Of a stretch of 64,000 bases of DNA, positions 28,227 to 37,041 are shown one piece after another. Positions within the stretch are counted from its first letter, which is position 1. Each line of letters begins with the position of its first letter. Location: contig NZ_CP022743.1 of the NCBI RefSeq assembly GCF_002257585.1, forward strand, positions 1,240,001 through 1,304,000, written 5' to 3'. A program made the position numbers and the translations under genes. This DNA comes from Mucilaginibacter xinganensis. GTDB taxonomy: Bacteria; Bacteroidota; Bacteroidia; Sphingobacteriales; Sphingobacteriaceae. The notes beneath the pieces were generated by a model, which saw only the letters and a list, made by a program, of their open reading frames with translations, was not told the DNA's origin and searched no databases.

Positions 28227-31016
28227 GTGAAAAGAGCTATATATTCAGCATTGGTATTCCTTTTAATAGGGGTTGTTAATACAAGAGGTTTTGCCCAGGG
28301 AACCGGGAAAATTGTCGGTAAGATACTTGATGGTAAAACCAGTGAAACATTAATAGGCGCAACCGCCGGAATCCAGGGAACCACAAGTGGTACAGCCACC
28401 GATGTGGAAGGCCATTACGTAATCAGTGGTATAGCGCCGGGTAAATACACCGTATTAATAAGGTATATCGGTTACGAAAGTAAAGCTGTATCTGATATCG
28501 AAGTAAAGGCCGGCGTTGCCACACAATTGGATGTAACCCTAATGCAGGCTAAATCGGCAACGCTTAATGAGGTTGTGGTAAAGGCTACCTACAAGCAGGA
28601 ATCTACAGGAGCCTTATATGCTATCCAAAAAAACAGTATTTCTATTTCTGATGGTATTTCATCCGAGCTGATCAGGCGGTCGCCGGATAGGAACACGAGT
28701 GACGTTTTGAAAAGGGTGAGCGGCGCTACTATACAGGACAATAAGTTTGTTGTTGTGCGCGGCTTAAGTGATCGTTATAACAGTGCATCGTTAGATGGTT
28801 CACCTTTGCCAAGCACTGAGCCCAATCGTAAAGCATTTTCGTTTGATATTGTGCCTTCTAACCTTATTGATAACATTATTATCAGCAAAACGGCCAGTCC
28901 GGATATCGCAGGCGACTTTGCCGGTGGCAGCGTACAGATCTCTACTAAAGATATTCCGGACAGGAACTTCATAAATTTCGGAATAGGCTATTCTTATAAC
29001 ACACAAAGTACATTTAAAAGCTTCAATACCGGTTTCCGGTCTGCCAGCGACTATTTTGGATTTGATGACGGCAGCCGCAAGCTGAGCAGTAATTTTCCCT
29101 CAACCAGCCAGATTGTTAACAAGCAACTTAGCAGCAAGCAAAATATACAGTCCATCAACAGTTTAAACAATAATTTTAATATCTATAACAGCAAAGCCTT
29201 TCCGGGTCAAAACTACCAGCTTACGGTAGGTAATGTAAAGGAGATTGGCCAAAACAAAAATCGTTTTGGAACAACAGTTTCGCTTACTTACCGCAACACC
29301 CAAACCGTTATCCCAAACCTGGTTCAGCAGTTTGATAACTTTGATTACCATAATCAGCAGAATAAATTTTCGACTAACGTAGGCGCTCTGGCAAATTTTG
29401 CTTACAGCTTCGGCAAAAACAAAATCACATTTAAAAATCTTTATAATCGTGTTTTTGACGATCAGTTTACTTATCGTACTGGCGCAAATACAAGCACTAC
29501 CAGTTCAGACAATCATTTTTATGCTTATGATCTGTTAGAGAAATCGTTACTTAAATCAACCATAGAGGGTGAGCACGCCCTGGGTAACAAAAGCTCAAAA
29601 ATTAAATGGAACCTGGGCTACAGCAATGTAAAGAACGATCAGCCCGATCAGAAAAAAGTTAACTACAAACAAAGCAACCCCGGCGAACCCTACTATGCAA
29701 CGGTTACCTCACTTGGTAAAGAAAATGCACGCGTATTTTCAACACTGAATGAGAATATCTACTCTGGTAAGGTAGATTATAGTGTTCCTATAAAGGTATT
29801 TGAGCAAAGTACTTTAAAGGCTGGTGTTTATTCCCAGTACCGCGACAGGAAATTTAATGCCCGGTTCATCGGCCTTGTACTTGACCAAAACAACCAGGAT
29901 TATGATATTAACAGTATCCTGCAAAGGCCTGTTCAATCATTATTCAGCCGCAACGTTACTAACACAGGCCTGTTCGGTTTAGAAGAGCTCTCAAACCCAA
30001 CGGACAGGTACACAGCAAACAGCTTTACCAACTCCGGCTATTTAATGCTGGACAGCAAAATAGGCAGCAACATACGGGTAGTTTATGGTTTAAGGGTTGA
30101 GAAGTTCAACCTGAAATTAAATACGGAAGAAACTGGTGTTAGCCAGCCGCGTACGCAATTGGATAATACTGATTTGTTGCCATCGGTAAACTTTACTTAT
30201 TCCCTAACACCAAAGGCAAACTTCAGGGCATCTTACTACCGTACTGTTGCCCGCCCGGAATTCAGGGAACTTGCTCCGTTTGCCTATTATGACTATGAAC
30301 TGCTGGCGACGTTGCAGGGTAACCCTAACTTAAAACGTACTATTATTGACAACGCGGACCTGCGCTATGAATTTTATCCGTCGGCAGGGCAGGTGTTTTC
30401 TGTATCAGCTTTTTATAAAAAATTCACAGATGCCATTGAACCGGTTATTGACGATGTAAACTCATCAACCACTATCAGCTACTTTAATTCAAAATCAGCA
30501 TACGTGTATGGCTTTGAAATGGAGGCACGAAAAACACTCGATTTTATAAGCGGTCAGCAGTTTTTTAAAAATACAACAGCTTACGCTAACCTTTCTATCA
30601 ATAAATCAAAGATCACTAACCCTGATGATGGTATAACCAGGCTTGAAAAGTCGCGCCAGTTGGTAGGGCAGTCACCTTATGTATTCAACGCTGGCTTATT
30701 GCATACGGAGTTTAATAATGCGCTTTCCATAAATGTGTTGCTAAACCGCCTTGGGAAAAGGATTTTTTATGCAGGCGGACAAAGGTTCTCAAGTATATAT
30801 GAAAGCCCGCGTACAGTGCTTGATATGCAGGTTGGCTACAAAGTGCTTAAAAGCAAAGGTGAAGTAAAACTTAGCGGCAGCGATATTCTGAATCAGAAAT
30901 ACAACTTTACCTACCAGCTAAACGGAAAGCCTTACATCCCATCGGGCACTGGTAATACTTTCAGAAGTTATAATACGGGTTCAAATTATTCATTATCATT
31001 TAATTATACATTTTAA
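28227..31016 (+). CDS. TonB-dependent outer-membrane receptor with N-terminal carboxypeptidase-regulatory-like domain
   Basis: 929 aa. GTG start followed by a signal peptide (KRAIYSALVFLLIGVVNTRG, cut after FAQ). Residues about 28-110 form a carboxypeptidase D-regulatory-like beta sandwich (GKIVGKILDGKTSETLIGAT...YVISGIAPGKYTVLIRYIGY). The plug follows (about 125-240, with SDVLKRVSGATI and VVRGLSDRYNSASLDGSPLPS), then a 22-strand type barrel ending in an aromatic Phe. The partner downstream is not a SusD but a beta-helix lipoprotein, so this is not a typical glycan SusCD pair. The ligand is unknown; RGLSDRYN-type receptors occur across Bacteroidota. Confidence 0.93.
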   Translation: MKRAIYSALVFLLIGVVNTRGFAQGTGKIVGKILDGKTSETLIGATAGIQGTTSGTATDVEGHYVISGIAPGKYTVLIRYIGYESKAVSDIEVKAGVATQLDVTLMQAKSATLNEVVVKATYKQESTGALYAIQKNSISISDGISSELIRRSPDRNTSDVLKRVSGATIQDNKFVVVRGLSDRYNSASLDGSPLPSTEPNRKAFSFDIVPSNLIDNIIISKTASPDIAGDFAGGSVQISTKDIPDRNFINFGIGYSYNTQSTFKSFNTGFRSASDYFGFDDGSRKLSSNFPSTSQIVNKQLSSKQNIQSINSLNNNFNIYNSKAFPGQNYQLTVGNVKEIGQNKNRFGTTVSLTYRNTQTVIPNLVQQFDNFDYHNQQNKFSTNVGALANFAYSFGKNKITFKNLYNRVFDDQFTYRTGANTSTTSSDNHFYAYDLLEKSLLKSTIEGEHALGNKSSKIKWNLGYSNVKNDQPDQKKVNYKQSNPGEPYYATVTSLGKENARVFSTLNENIYSGKVDYSVPIKVFEQSTLKAGVYSQYRDRKFNARFIGLVLDQNNQDYDINSILQRPVQSLFSRNVTNTGLFGLEELSNPTDRYTANSFTNSGYLMLDSKIGSNIRVVYGLRVEKFNLKLNTEETGVSQPRTQLDNTDLLPSVNFTYSLTPKANFRASYYRTVARPEFRELAPFAYYDYELLATLQGNPNLKRTIIDNADLRYEFYPSAGQVFSVSAFYKKFTDAIEPVIDDVNSSTTISYFNSKSAYVYGFEMEARKTLDFISGQQFFKNTTAYANLSINKSKITNPDDGITRLEKSRQLVGQSPYVFNAGLLHTEFNNALSINVLLNRLGKRIFYAGGQRFSSIYESPRTVLDMQVGYKVLKSKGEVKLSGSDILNQKYNFTYQLNGKPYIPSGTGNTFRSYNTGSNYSLSFNYTF

Positions 31017-31033
31017 ATAACCAATAAAACAAC

Positions 31034-32476
31034 ATGAAAAAATCATTATTACTATTAGCGTTAAGCGCATCTATTTTTGCTACGTCGTGTAGTAAGAAAG
31101 ACTCATCTATTGATCCCCCGGTTACTAACCCTGCGTCATCAGGCGTAGAAGTAAAAGGCGATATTGCAACCAACACCACCTGGACAGCAGACAAGATCTA
31201 TACTTTAAAGGGATTTGTTTATGTTACCAACGGTGCTACGCTTACTATTGAGCCCGGCACCATAATTAAAGGCGATAAAGCAAGTAAAGGTACCCTGATT
31301 GTAACCCGTGGTGCCAAAGTTATGGCTGTGGGTACAGCTGATAAACCGATTGTATTTACATCATCATTTGCCGCCGGAACCCGTAATGCAGGCGATTGGG
31401 GCGGAATTATCCTTTTAGGAAAAGCGCCGGTTAACCAGGGTGGCAACGTTGCTATTGAAGGTGGCCTTGATGCCAAAGGCGATGCCGCCAAGTACATTCA
31501 ATATGGCGGTACTGATGCTAACGATAATTCAGGTACATTAAAATATGTCCGTATTGAATACGCCGGGATCCCCTTTTCACCTGATAATGAGATCAACGGT
31601 TTAACAATGGGTGGTGTAGGTGCAGGTACCACGCTGGATTATATTGAAGTTTACCGCTCTGGCGATGATAGCTTTGAGTGGTTCGGTGGTACTGTAAACG
31701 CAAAACACCTTATGGCTATAGGTGGTTTGGATGATGATTTTGATACTGATTTTGGCTTCTCGGGCAAAGTTCAGTTTGGTTTGGGTCAACGCTATCCAAC
31801 AATTGCTGACGTTTCGGGTTCAAATGGTTTTGAATCAGACAATGACGGTTCAGGTTCTGATAAAACCCCGCAAACTTCGGCTGTATTTTCAAACATGACT
31901 TTGTTAGGCCCAATTTCAAGCCTTACTGTTCCAAGCAATGTAAATGCAAACTATCAGCACGGCGCTCAAATTCGCCGTAACTCTGCCGAGAGTATTTTAA
32001 ACTCAGTATTTGCCGGCTTTGTTGAAGGTATTTACATTGACGATTCAAAAGTTACCACTGCAGGTTCAACATCAACCAACTATACAGCAGGCCGTTTGGT
32101 ATTTGAAAATAACATCATTTACGGAAGCAACAAAAAAGGCAACGAAGTAAAGGGCGATAACGCTGTTCAAAAAGCAATTTTCGAGGCAAACTTAAGAGCC
32201 AAAAATACTTTCGATGCAACTTTATACGCTGATGCGCTGATTAATGATCCGTTTAAATTTTCATCGGACTTTGCCCGTCCAGGAACTCCTGTTTTTACGG
32301 TTAAAACCGGTTCATTAGCAGAAACAGGCGCATTGTTTACCAATGCAAAAGTAACTGATTCATTTTTTGATAAAGTTACTTACCGTGGTGCATTTGGTGC
32401 TACCGACTGGACTGCAGGCTGGGCTAATTTTGACCCGCAAACAACACCTTACACTACACCTGGTGCTGTAAAATAA
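31034..32476 (+). CDS. Surface lipoprotein with right-handed beta-helix-like repeats
   Basis: 480 aa. Lipobox ATSC-S (Cys 19) after a short signal; a Pro/Ser linker follows. The body has beta-helix-like turns rich in GT and VTNGATLTIEPGTIIKGD, ADKPIVFTSS and GGIILLGKAPV, then acidic loops (GGLDDDFDTDFGF) that may bind calcium. Proteins of this kind are common next to TonB-dependent receptors in Bacteroidota and are sometimes mis-labelled as transporters. It starts 17 bases after the receptor and ends in a terminator, so the two form one operon. It probably captures the receptor's ligand at the surface; that role is an inference. Confidence 0.85.
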   Translation: MKKSLLLLALSASIFATSCSKKDSSIDPPVTNPASSGVEVKGDIATNTTWTADKIYTLKGFVYVTNGATLTIEPGTIIKGDKASKGTLIVTRGAKVMAVGTADKPIVFTSSFAAGTRNAGDWGGIILLGKAPVNQGGNVAIEGGLDAKGDAAKYIQYGGTDANDNSGTLKYVRIEYAGIPFSPDNEINGLTMGGVGAGTTLDYIEVYRSGDDSFEWFGGTVNAKHLMAIGGLDDDFDTDFGFSGKVQFGLGQRYPTIADVSGSNGFESDNDGSGSDKTPQTSAVFSNMTLLGPISSLTVPSNVNANYQHGAQIRRNSAESILNSVFAGFVEGIYIDDSKVTTAGSTSTNYTAGRLVFENNIIYGSNKKGNEVKGDNAVQKAIFEANLRAKNTFDATLYADALINDPFKFSSDFARPGTPVFTVKTGSLAETGALFTNAKVTDSFFDKVTYRGAFGATDWTAGWANFDPQTTPYTTPGAVK

Positions 32477-32496
32477 TTATCATTAGTGTGTGAAAA

Positions 32497-32526
32497 AGCT
32501 GCTGCATTACCTGCAGTGGCTTTTTT
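32497..32526 (+). terminator. Terminator of the receptor/lipoprotein operon
   Basis: A 10-bp stem with two G-T pairs (32497-32506 with 32512-32521), a 5-base loop and six T. It starts 20 bases after the stop codon. Confidence 0.85.
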
Positions 32527-32559
32527 GAATTTTGACCAAATTAATCCGGTTGTTTATCA

Positions 32560-32886
32560 ATGAGTTTTTTATCCGAGGATTTTACTGATAATGATGTGCA
32601 GTTGTCAAAATTTGCCAGGGCAATGGCTTTGCCTGTAAGAGTTTTTATTTTGCGGATGATAATTGAAAGTGGAAATTCAATCAGCAAAAAAGCTTTTTAC
32701 GACAATAGTTATAATTCAAGAACTATTGACAAGCATATTCTTGAATTAAAATCATTGGGAATCATTAAAACCAATACAGTTAAAACCGGCATTATTTATT
32801 GCATTGACCAAAACTTGTTCAATCAAATGTCTAACAGGTTTCACCTGTTTTTTGACGCCACAAAAAGCTTATCAAACAGCCGGTAA
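32560..32886 (+). CDS. ArsR-like winged-helix protein
   Basis: 108 aa. The FARAMALPVRVFILRMI start and the helix-turn-helix region SKKAFYDNSYNSRTIDKHILELKSLGIIKT (about 40-68) match the small ArsR-type winged helix, with a short wing (TVKTGIIYCID). There is no cysteine metal site of the classical kind. It lies 84 bases downstream of the lipoprotein gene, beyond a terminator, so it has its own transcript or arises from read-through. It may regulate the receptor operon or typA's region; no operator was seen. Confidence 0.75.
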   Translation: MSFLSEDFTDNDVQLSKFARAMALPVRVFILRMIIESGNSISKKAFYDNSYNSRTIDKHILELKSLGIIKTNTVKTGIIYCIDQNLFNQMSNRFHLFFDATKSLSNSR

Positions 32887-32940
32887 ATACCATTATTATT
32901 TAAACAATTAACGCGATATAGTTTTATTGAAAACAGAAAA

Positions 32941-32973
32941 AGGCTGGTAGTATTTAAACTGCCAGCCTTTTTT
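32941..32973. terminator. Bidirectional terminator between the winged-helix gene and typA
   Basis: Stem 32941-32950 with 32959-32968 (one G-T pair), loop of 8 bases. T run on the plus strand after it and A run before it, so it can serve both convergent genes. Confidence 0.8.
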
Positions 32974-32991
32974 ACAAGTATTGTAACTCAA

Positions 32992-34803
32992 TTATTGATT
33001 TACAAATTTCTTAGCGTTAATCCTTCTTTCGTTTTCGTTTAAGAAGATCTTACGCAGACGGATGCTTTGCGGGGTAACCTCAATGTATTCGTCGGCCTGG
33101 ATATACTCCATTGATTCTTCTAAAGAGAATTTGATAGCAGGTGCAATGCGCACGTTGGTATCACTTCCTGATGCACGCATGTTGGTTAACTGCTTGCCTT
33201 TAGTTAAGTTAATAACCAAATCGTTATCGCGGATATGCTCGCCTAAAACCTGTCCTTCGTAAACATCAACTCCCGGATCAATGTGGAAACGACCACGATC
33301 CTGTAATTTATCAATTGCGAAAGCAGTAGTTTTACCAGTATCCATTGACACCAATACACCATTTAAACGGCCTGGGATCTGACCTTTCCATGGTTCGTAT
33401 GCTTTAAACCGGTGTGCCATAATAGCCTCGCCGCCGGTAGCAGTTAACACGTTGTTACGTAAACCAATAATACCGCGTGCAGGAATATCAAATTCAAGGT
33501 GCTGTAAATCGCCTTTAGGCTCCATTACCAACAAGTCGCCTTTGCGCTGTGTTACCAGTTCAATCACTTTACCTGCAACTTCACCCGGTACGTCAACTAT
33601 CAGGGTTTCAACCGGCTCACATTTAACGCCATCAATTTCTTTAACGATAACCTGTGGCTGACCAACCTGTAATTCGTAACCTTCGCGACGCATGGTTTCG
33701 ATCAGTACTGATAAATGGAGAATACCACGGCCATACACTAAATATGAATCAGGCGATTCGGTTTCAACAACCTTAAGCGCCAGGTTTTTTTCCATTTCTT
33801 TGTATAAACGATCGCGCAGGTGGCGTGAGGTTACAAACTTGCCTTCTTTACCAAAAAACGGTGAAGTGTTAATGGTGAACAGCATGTTCATGGTAGGCTC
33901 GTCAATATGGATAACTTCCAGTTGCTCCGGTTTTTCAAAATCGGCAATGGTATCACCAATATCAAAACCTTCAATACCTACAACGGCACAAATATCACCC
34001 GAGCTTACTTCAGTAGTTTTTACCTTACCAAGGCCTTCAAAGGTGTATAATTCTTTTATTCTTGATTTTTGGATAGTACCATCGCGTTTAACCAATGATA
34101 CCGGCATATTTTCTTTAATAGTACCACGTGCCACACGTCCTATAGCTATACGGCCCACAAATGAAGAGTAATCCAAAGATGTGATCTGCATTTGTAAAGT
34201 ACCTTCAGCAATTGGAGCAGGAGGGATATTTGCTAAAATAGCATCCATTAAAGGAAAGATATTATCCGTAGGAACTTTCCAGTCGGTGCTCATCCAGCCT
34301 TGTTTTGACGAACCGTAGATAACCGGGAAATCCAATTGGTCTTCGGTAGCCTCAAGGTTAAAGAACAATTCAAAAATTTGTTCGTAAACTTCTTCGGGAC
34401 GGCAGTTTTCTTTGTCAACCTTGTTTACAACAACAATAGGTTTTAAGCCAAGGGCCAAGGCCTTTTGCGTTACAAAGCGCGTTTGAGGCATAGCACCTTC
34501 AAAAGCATCGCAAAGTAATAAAACGCCATCGGCCATTTTAAGTACGCGCTCAACCTCACCGCCAAAGTCGGCGTGACCAGGAGTATCAATAATATTGATC
34601 TTAACATCTTTATACATTACCGAAACGTTTTTTGAAACGATGGTAATCCCGCGCTCGCGCTCCAGGTCGTTGTTGTCAAGTATCAGTTCACCGGTTGATT
34701 CATTATCCCGGAAGATTGAACAAGCGTGTAATATTTTATCAACCAGGGTAGTCTTGCCGTGGTCAACGTGAGCGATGATCGCTATATTTCTTATTTTTTG
34801 CAT
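32992..34803 (-). CDS. typA: Translational GTPase TypA/BipA
   Basis: 603 aa. The GTPase domain opens with NIAIIAHVDHGKTTL (P-loop at 11-18), then the switch I ERGITI, DTPGHADFG and NKVD motifs. Domains II, III and V follow, with the C-terminal BipA-specific region ending in EVTPQSIRLRKIFLNENER. It binds the ribosome and aids large-subunit assembly and stress adaptation. The length is normal. It stands alone, with a -7 box upstream and a terminator behind it. Confidence 0.97.
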   Translation of the reverse strand: MQKIRNIAIIAHVDHGKTTLVDKILHACSIFRDNESTGELILDNNDLERERGITIVSKNVSVMYKDVKINIIDTPGHADFGGEVERVLKMADGVLLLCDAFEGAMPQTRFVTQKALALGLKPIVVVNKVDKENCRPEEVYEQIFELFFNLEATEDQLDFPVIYGSSKQGWMSTDWKVPTDNIFPLMDAILANIPPAPIAEGTLQMQITSLDYSSFVGRIAIGRVARGTIKENMPVSLVKRDGTIQKSRIKELYTFEGLGKVKTTEVSSGDICAVVGIEGFDIGDTIADFEKPEQLEVIHIDEPTMNMLFTINTSPFFGKEGKFVTSRHLRDRLYKEMEKNLALKVVETESPDSYLVYGRGILHLSVLIETMRREGYELQVGQPQVIVKEIDGVKCEPVETLIVDVPGEVAGKVIELVTQRKGDLLVMEPKGDLQHLEFDIPARGIIGLRNNVLTATGGEAIMAHRFKAYEPWKGQIPGRLNGVLVSMDTGKTTAFAIDKLQDRGRFHIDPGVDVYEGQVLGEHIRDNDLVINLTKGKQLTNMRASGSDTNVRIAPAIKFSLEESMEYIQADEYIEVTPQSIRLRKIFLNENERRINAKKFVNQ

Positions 34804-34827
34804 GAAAATGCGCCTCTAAATTTTGCG

Positions 34828-34835
34828 CAAAGGTA
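34828..34835 (-). promoter_or_regulatory. Bacteroidota -7 promoter element for typA
   Basis: The minus strand reads TACCTTTG, an exact TAnnTTTG match 25 bases upstream of the ATG at 34803, giving a leader of about 20 bases. Confidence 0.65.
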
Positions 34836-35055
34836 GCGCTTTTTTGTGGGATTTAAAAGCGGAATCGGCTTTTAACCTAAAACAGACAGCGCGGGGCTAA
34901 TAATTTAATAATCAGTTTTTTAAAATTTAATACAATTTATTGCCGCCCTGCAACATTGGGCGGCATTTTGTCAATTTATCGGCAATGTGGCTTCACCGGT
35001 TAATACCCCTCAAATTTACACTCATCTGAAGATGTTGAAGGGTCATCTTTTAAAA

Positions 35056-35067
35056 TGACAGGGGTCA
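35056..35067. promoter_or_regulatory. CRP/FNR-type dyad TGAC-N4-GTCA
   Basis: TGACAGGGGTCA has perfect 4-bp arms with a 4-base spacer, the architecture of FNR/CRP-superfamily sites. It is 120 bases upstream of the 35187 gene. Two near-copies occur at 35735 and 38602 in the same cluster. Confidence 0.45.
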
Positions 35068-35186
35068 CATTTCAGCCTTTCATCCGGATGTAACTTGCGG
35101 CGGTTATTTAAAATGATATCGGCTAACCTGGTATTAGTTTAATAGCCTATAGTTTTTAATATTAAACACCGTCCGAAATTATTTTT

Positions 35187-35717
35187 ATGGATAACAGTTT
35201 TTTAGCATCCATACAGAAATTGGAAGCGATGGCTTTTTTCTCCGGCTATGCATTGGTTTATACAGTAATGCTTTTCTTTTGGGGAAATGAACAGCAAAAA
35301 GGGAAGTTTACAAGCCGGATCATTTCGCTCTTGCCTGTTTCTTATGCATTTATAGGTGTTTTATTCCTGGGGTTCCAGTTAAAAAGACTTTATCCCGACT
35401 ATTCGTGGGAGCACGTCCGGCTCACCATTCAACAGCCCTACCTGATAGGATGGGGAATCCTTTCCATTGCTTTTTTGATTCCTGCGCTAAAAAAACAACC
35501 CGTTATAAGTTTACTCCATAGTTGTACATTTTTCTATTTCATAGCTGCGGACCTCTTTGGCCTCCTCATCGCCAAATCGGCAGACAACGACATGGTAAAA
35601 AATGATATGAAAGTATTGGCTGCCAGCGTGATCCTTAACATTGGTGTCTTGGCCCTTATAATCCTATTATTTACACTGGATATTCTCTATAAAAAGTACA
35701 AGCTAAGGCGCATTTAA
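35187..35717 (+). CDS. Hypothetical multi-pass membrane protein
   Basis: 176 aa. About five hydrophobic helices: residues 14-33 (AFFSGYALVYTVMLFFWG), 46-63, 85-103 (GWGILSIAFLIPAL), 110-130 and 145-168. Charged residues sit in short loops and at the basic C-terminus (YKKYKLRRI). No haem-ligand pattern or known family is recognised. It is the first plus-strand gene of the electron-transfer cluster, but the next gene has its own promoter 120 bases on, so membership is an inference. Confidence 0.6.
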   Translation: MDNSFLASIQKLEAMAFFSGYALVYTVMLFFWGNEQQKGKFTSRIISLLPVSYAFIGVLFLGFQLKRLYPDYSWEHVRLTIQQPYLIGWGILSIAFLIPALKKQPVISLLHSCTFFYFIAADLFGLLIAKSADNDMVKNDMKVLAASVILNIGVLALIILLFTLDILYKKYKLRRI

Positions 35718-35734
35718 AGGGTTTTTGATTTATA

Positions 35735-35746
35735 TGATAAAGGTCA
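35735..35746. promoter_or_regulatory. Imperfect CRP/FNR-type dyad
   Basis: TGATAAAGGTCA matches the TGAC-N4-GTCA pattern with one mismatch. Its centre is about 64 bases before the transcription start predicted from the -7 box at 35792, a usual distance for class I activation. Confidence 0.4.
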
Positions 35747-35791
35747 CTTTATTAACGTATACCCGTCATTAAATTGTAAAATTCGGCACCA

Positions 35792-35799
35792 TACTTTTG
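35792..35799 (+). promoter_or_regulatory. Bacteroidota -7 promoter element for the YceI/cytochrome cluster
   Basis: TACTTTTG matches TAnnTTTG exactly, 39 bases upstream of the ATG at 35839. A TTG lies at 35774, a little closer than the usual -33 spacing. Confidence 0.6.
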
Positions 35800-35838
35800 A
35801 CAGTATAAATACACAATCAAAAATTTAACAAAACTATT

Positions 35839-36621
35839 ATGAAACGATTTAACAAAATAATGATGATTGTTCTGGTGCTTATTAGCGGCTACGGATTAGT
35901 TGCAAGTTGCACGCATAAAAATGAACCTTTGCCCGCTGCTGTATCAACCGGGATAAAAATTTCTCACGGCAAGCATATTCACCTTCCGGGTGTAACGGTT
36001 GGCGATACCACTCAATGGAAATTCGATAAGGTGCACAGTGCCGTTAACTGGTCCAGCCCATTTTTAGAAGTAGGTGCTGACCTTACTGGTAAATTTAATC
36101 AATTTGGGGTTGCTGATCTGAAGGATGCATTAATGCAGAATTATATTACAACCAAGCAACCATTGCCTGATACTTCATGGGCATTTTATGAAAACGAACC
36201 TGCCAAGACACATTTTGCCGGGTACATACAAACCAACCAGGTTAATACAGGCGAGCCTGGCCGTGATGGGGGCTGTTTGATCACTACTTTTGGTACTACC
36301 AAAATTGTAACCGGCACACAAAACCTTACTGTGTCTAATGTTGCCCACATCAAAACAACTTCAGTGGCTTTTGATTCAGCAAGCAATGGTTACATAGCAA
36401 CCTTTGATTTTACCTGGCAGGGAGGCGGTGCCGCGCCGGTTACACAATCAATCACCGGTAAATTAACCTATATCCCTGAAACACTTGTACCGGGAGCCAC
36501 TAATAGTGAGTTTGGGCTAAAATTGGAGTTCCAGATCAATAAAGCTGATTTCGGTATTATAAACACCGAAGTTGCCGACAAAGTAAGCATAGTAGTTAAT
36601 GCCAACTTCAACAATAAATAG
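35839..36621 (+). CDS. YceI-like domain lipoprotein
   Basis: 260 aa. Lipobox VASC-T (Cys about 24). The mature part has the YceI pattern: WKFDKVHSAVNWSSPFLEVG at the start of the barrel (about 54-73), LTGKFNQFG, and the closing strand KADFGI...VADKVSIVVNANF. YceI lipocalin-like barrels bind isoprenoid chains such as quinones. It heads a run of electron-transfer genes, 16 bases before the next. It could hold a quinone or lipid in the periplasm; the ligand is not known. Confidence 0.75.
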   Translation: MKRFNKIMMIVLVLISGYGLVASCTHKNEPLPAAVSTGIKISHGKHIHLPGVTVGDTTQWKFDKVHSAVNWSSPFLEVGADLTGKFNQFGVADLKDALMQNYITTKQPLPDTSWAFYENEPAKTHFAGYIQTNQVNTGEPGRDGGCLITTFGTTKIVTGTQNLTVSNVAHIKTTSVAFDSASNGYIATFDFTWQGGGAAPVTQSITGKLTYIPETLVPGATNSEFGLKLEFQINKADFGIINTEVADKVSIVVNANFNNK

Positions 36622-36637
36622 TTAAAAACGAATTACG

Positions 36638-37021
36638 ATGAAACGATTTATAATAATTGCCGGGGTCCTTTTGGTAATGATAGTTGGCGCCACAGGATGC
36701 TATAAAGATGTTATCCTGCCAACTCCCGGAACCGATCCAAATGCTGCTCCGATAGAGTATAGCTATAAAAAAGACATAGCTCCGATACTTAATACCAATT
36801 GTGCCCTATCAGGCTGTCACGTTGCCGGCGCACAGGCACCTGACATGGAAACAGCGGTTTCATACAATAGCCTGGTAAACGGCGGATTTGTTAATACCCT
36901 TATTCCGGCCCAAAGCGATTTGTATATCCAGATTAACGGGAATATGCAGGTGCATATCCCAAATGCTGCTGACAGGCAAAAAATTTATGACTGGATCAGA
37001 ACCGGTGCTCTTAATAATTAA
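36638..37021 (+). CDS. Small lipoprotein with CX4CH haem-type motif
   Basis: 127 aa. Lipobox GATGC (Cys 21). The only other cysteines form NTNCALSGCH (Cys 55, Cys 60, His 61), a CX4CH haem c attachment motif in place of the usual CX2CH. KKDIAPIL before it and HIPNAADRQKIYDWIRTG at the end are typical of short cytochrome-like domains found in Bacteroidota and Planctomycetota. Candidate sixth ligands are Met 70 and Met 103. It would be a membrane-anchored electron carrier in the periplasm, if haem is attached. Confidence 0.75.
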   Translation: MKRFIIIAGVLLVMIVGATGCYKDVILPTPGTDPNAAPIEYSYKKDIAPILNTNCALSGCHVAGAQAPDMETAVSYNSLVNGGFVNTLIPAQSDLYIQINGNMQVHIPNAADRQKIYDWIRTGALNN

Positions 37022-37041
37022 GTGACTTAAAAAATAACGAC

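Larger units (their letters stand above)
34804..35186. other. Divergent intergenic region typA / respiratory cluster
   Basis: 383 bases. Contents: the typA promoter (34828-34835), a perfect 8-bp hairpin TGCCGCCC...GGGCGGCA (34941-34948 with 34958-34965, followed by TTTTG), and the dyad TGACAGGGGTCA (35056-35067). A weak -7-like TAACTTGC (35091-35098) lies about where an activator bound at the dyad would place RNA polymerase. No ORF. Confidence 0.5.
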
